A stretch of DNA of 64,000 nt from Fischerella sp. PCC 9605. Its GTDB lineage: Bacteria; Cyanobacteriota; Cyanobacteriia; Cyanobacteriales; Nostocaceae. Position numbers and translations under genes: made by a program. Within the stretch, counting starts at the first letter, position 1, and every line of letters begins with the position of its first letter. Shown one piece after another: positions 63,954 to 64,000 of this stretch. Location: NCBI RefSeq assembly GCF_000517105.1, contig NZ_KI912148.1, positions 2,544,448-2,608,447 on the forward strand, written 5' to 3'. Below the pieces are notes generated by a model. It was not told the DNA's origin. It saw only the letters and a list, made by a program, of their open reading frames with translations, and made no database searches.

Positions 63954-64000
63954 GTTGAAGACGAATTCTGTCGGTGAAGGAATATCACCTTCAATTGCAC

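Noticed and set aside
1-64000. tRNA, rRNA, tmRNA or CRISPR arrays
   Set aside because: I scanned the intergenic stretches for T-loop and anticodon-stem patterns and for spaced repeats and found none convincing; a covariance-model scan would settle this.

Overview
The window is chromosomal DNA of a filamentous, very probably heterocyst-forming cyanobacterium of the Nostoc/Anabaena type. The grounds are the many HIP1-like GCGATCGC octamers, the short tandem repeats between genes, a hormogonium polysaccharide (hps) locus, cold-type RRM protein genes, a high-light-inducible protein, and a cytochrome oxidase operon next to a nif-type ferredoxin III gene. All calls were made by reading the sequence; no database was searched.

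Layout. 1-0.9 kb: end of htpG, then rpmB. 1.4-18.4 kb: an hps locus for the polysaccharide used in hormogonium gliding. It holds hpsA, three pseudopilins (hpsB, C, D), three GT2 glycosyltransferases (hpsE, F, G), a fourth pseudopilin (hpsH), a DUF2064 nucleotidyl/glycosyltransferase, an HpsJ-like membrane coiled-coil protein and one more GT2 enzyme. hpsA is split by a 2,457-bp serine-recombinase element. Removing the element at a shared GTTT restores one uninterrupted frame of about 1,571 codons. 18.6-24 kb: a YebC family regulator, a PII-like protein with a small membrane protein, an RRM protein, small unknown genes and a UbiH-type hydroxylase. 24.3-31.8 kb: a three-gene minus-strand operon of a dynamin-like GTPase, an Hsp70/actin-fold ATPase (SrfC/SrfB-like) and an unknown protein. 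32.8-35.5 kb: a two-partner-secretion adhesin between two long direct repeats. 36-48.3 kb: signalling genes. These are a receiver protein, a REC-wHTH-HPt-REC-REC-GGDEF regulator, an AhpD-like domain joined in frame to a multi-PAS histidine kinase through one amber codon, its receiver, and an nSTAND-TPR protein. A collapsed TnpB element lies at 38.1-38.8 kb. 48.8-55.1 kb: a minus-strand block of fdxB, ctaC, ctaD, ctaE, a helical protein, a cupin and a nitrogenase-associated ArsC-like protein, which suggests heterocyst respiration and nitrogenase protection. 55.5-60.9 kb: a methyltransferase, a metallophosphoesterase, an ABC exporter and a receiver with Glu in place of the phospho-acceptor Asp. 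61-62.6 kb: a tandem duplication of an RRM gene plus a small gene. 63.2-64 kb: a broken pentapeptide gene and a high-light-inducible protein.

Most worth a second look: the in-frame interruption of hpsA; hairpins in the leaders of all three RRM genes that enclose the Shine-Dalgarno sequence, have different stems and share a loop; the single amber codon inside the AhpD-PAS kinase gene; the dynamin/Hsp70 operon; and 30-bp palindromes, one of them inserted in frame inside the ABC exporter gene.
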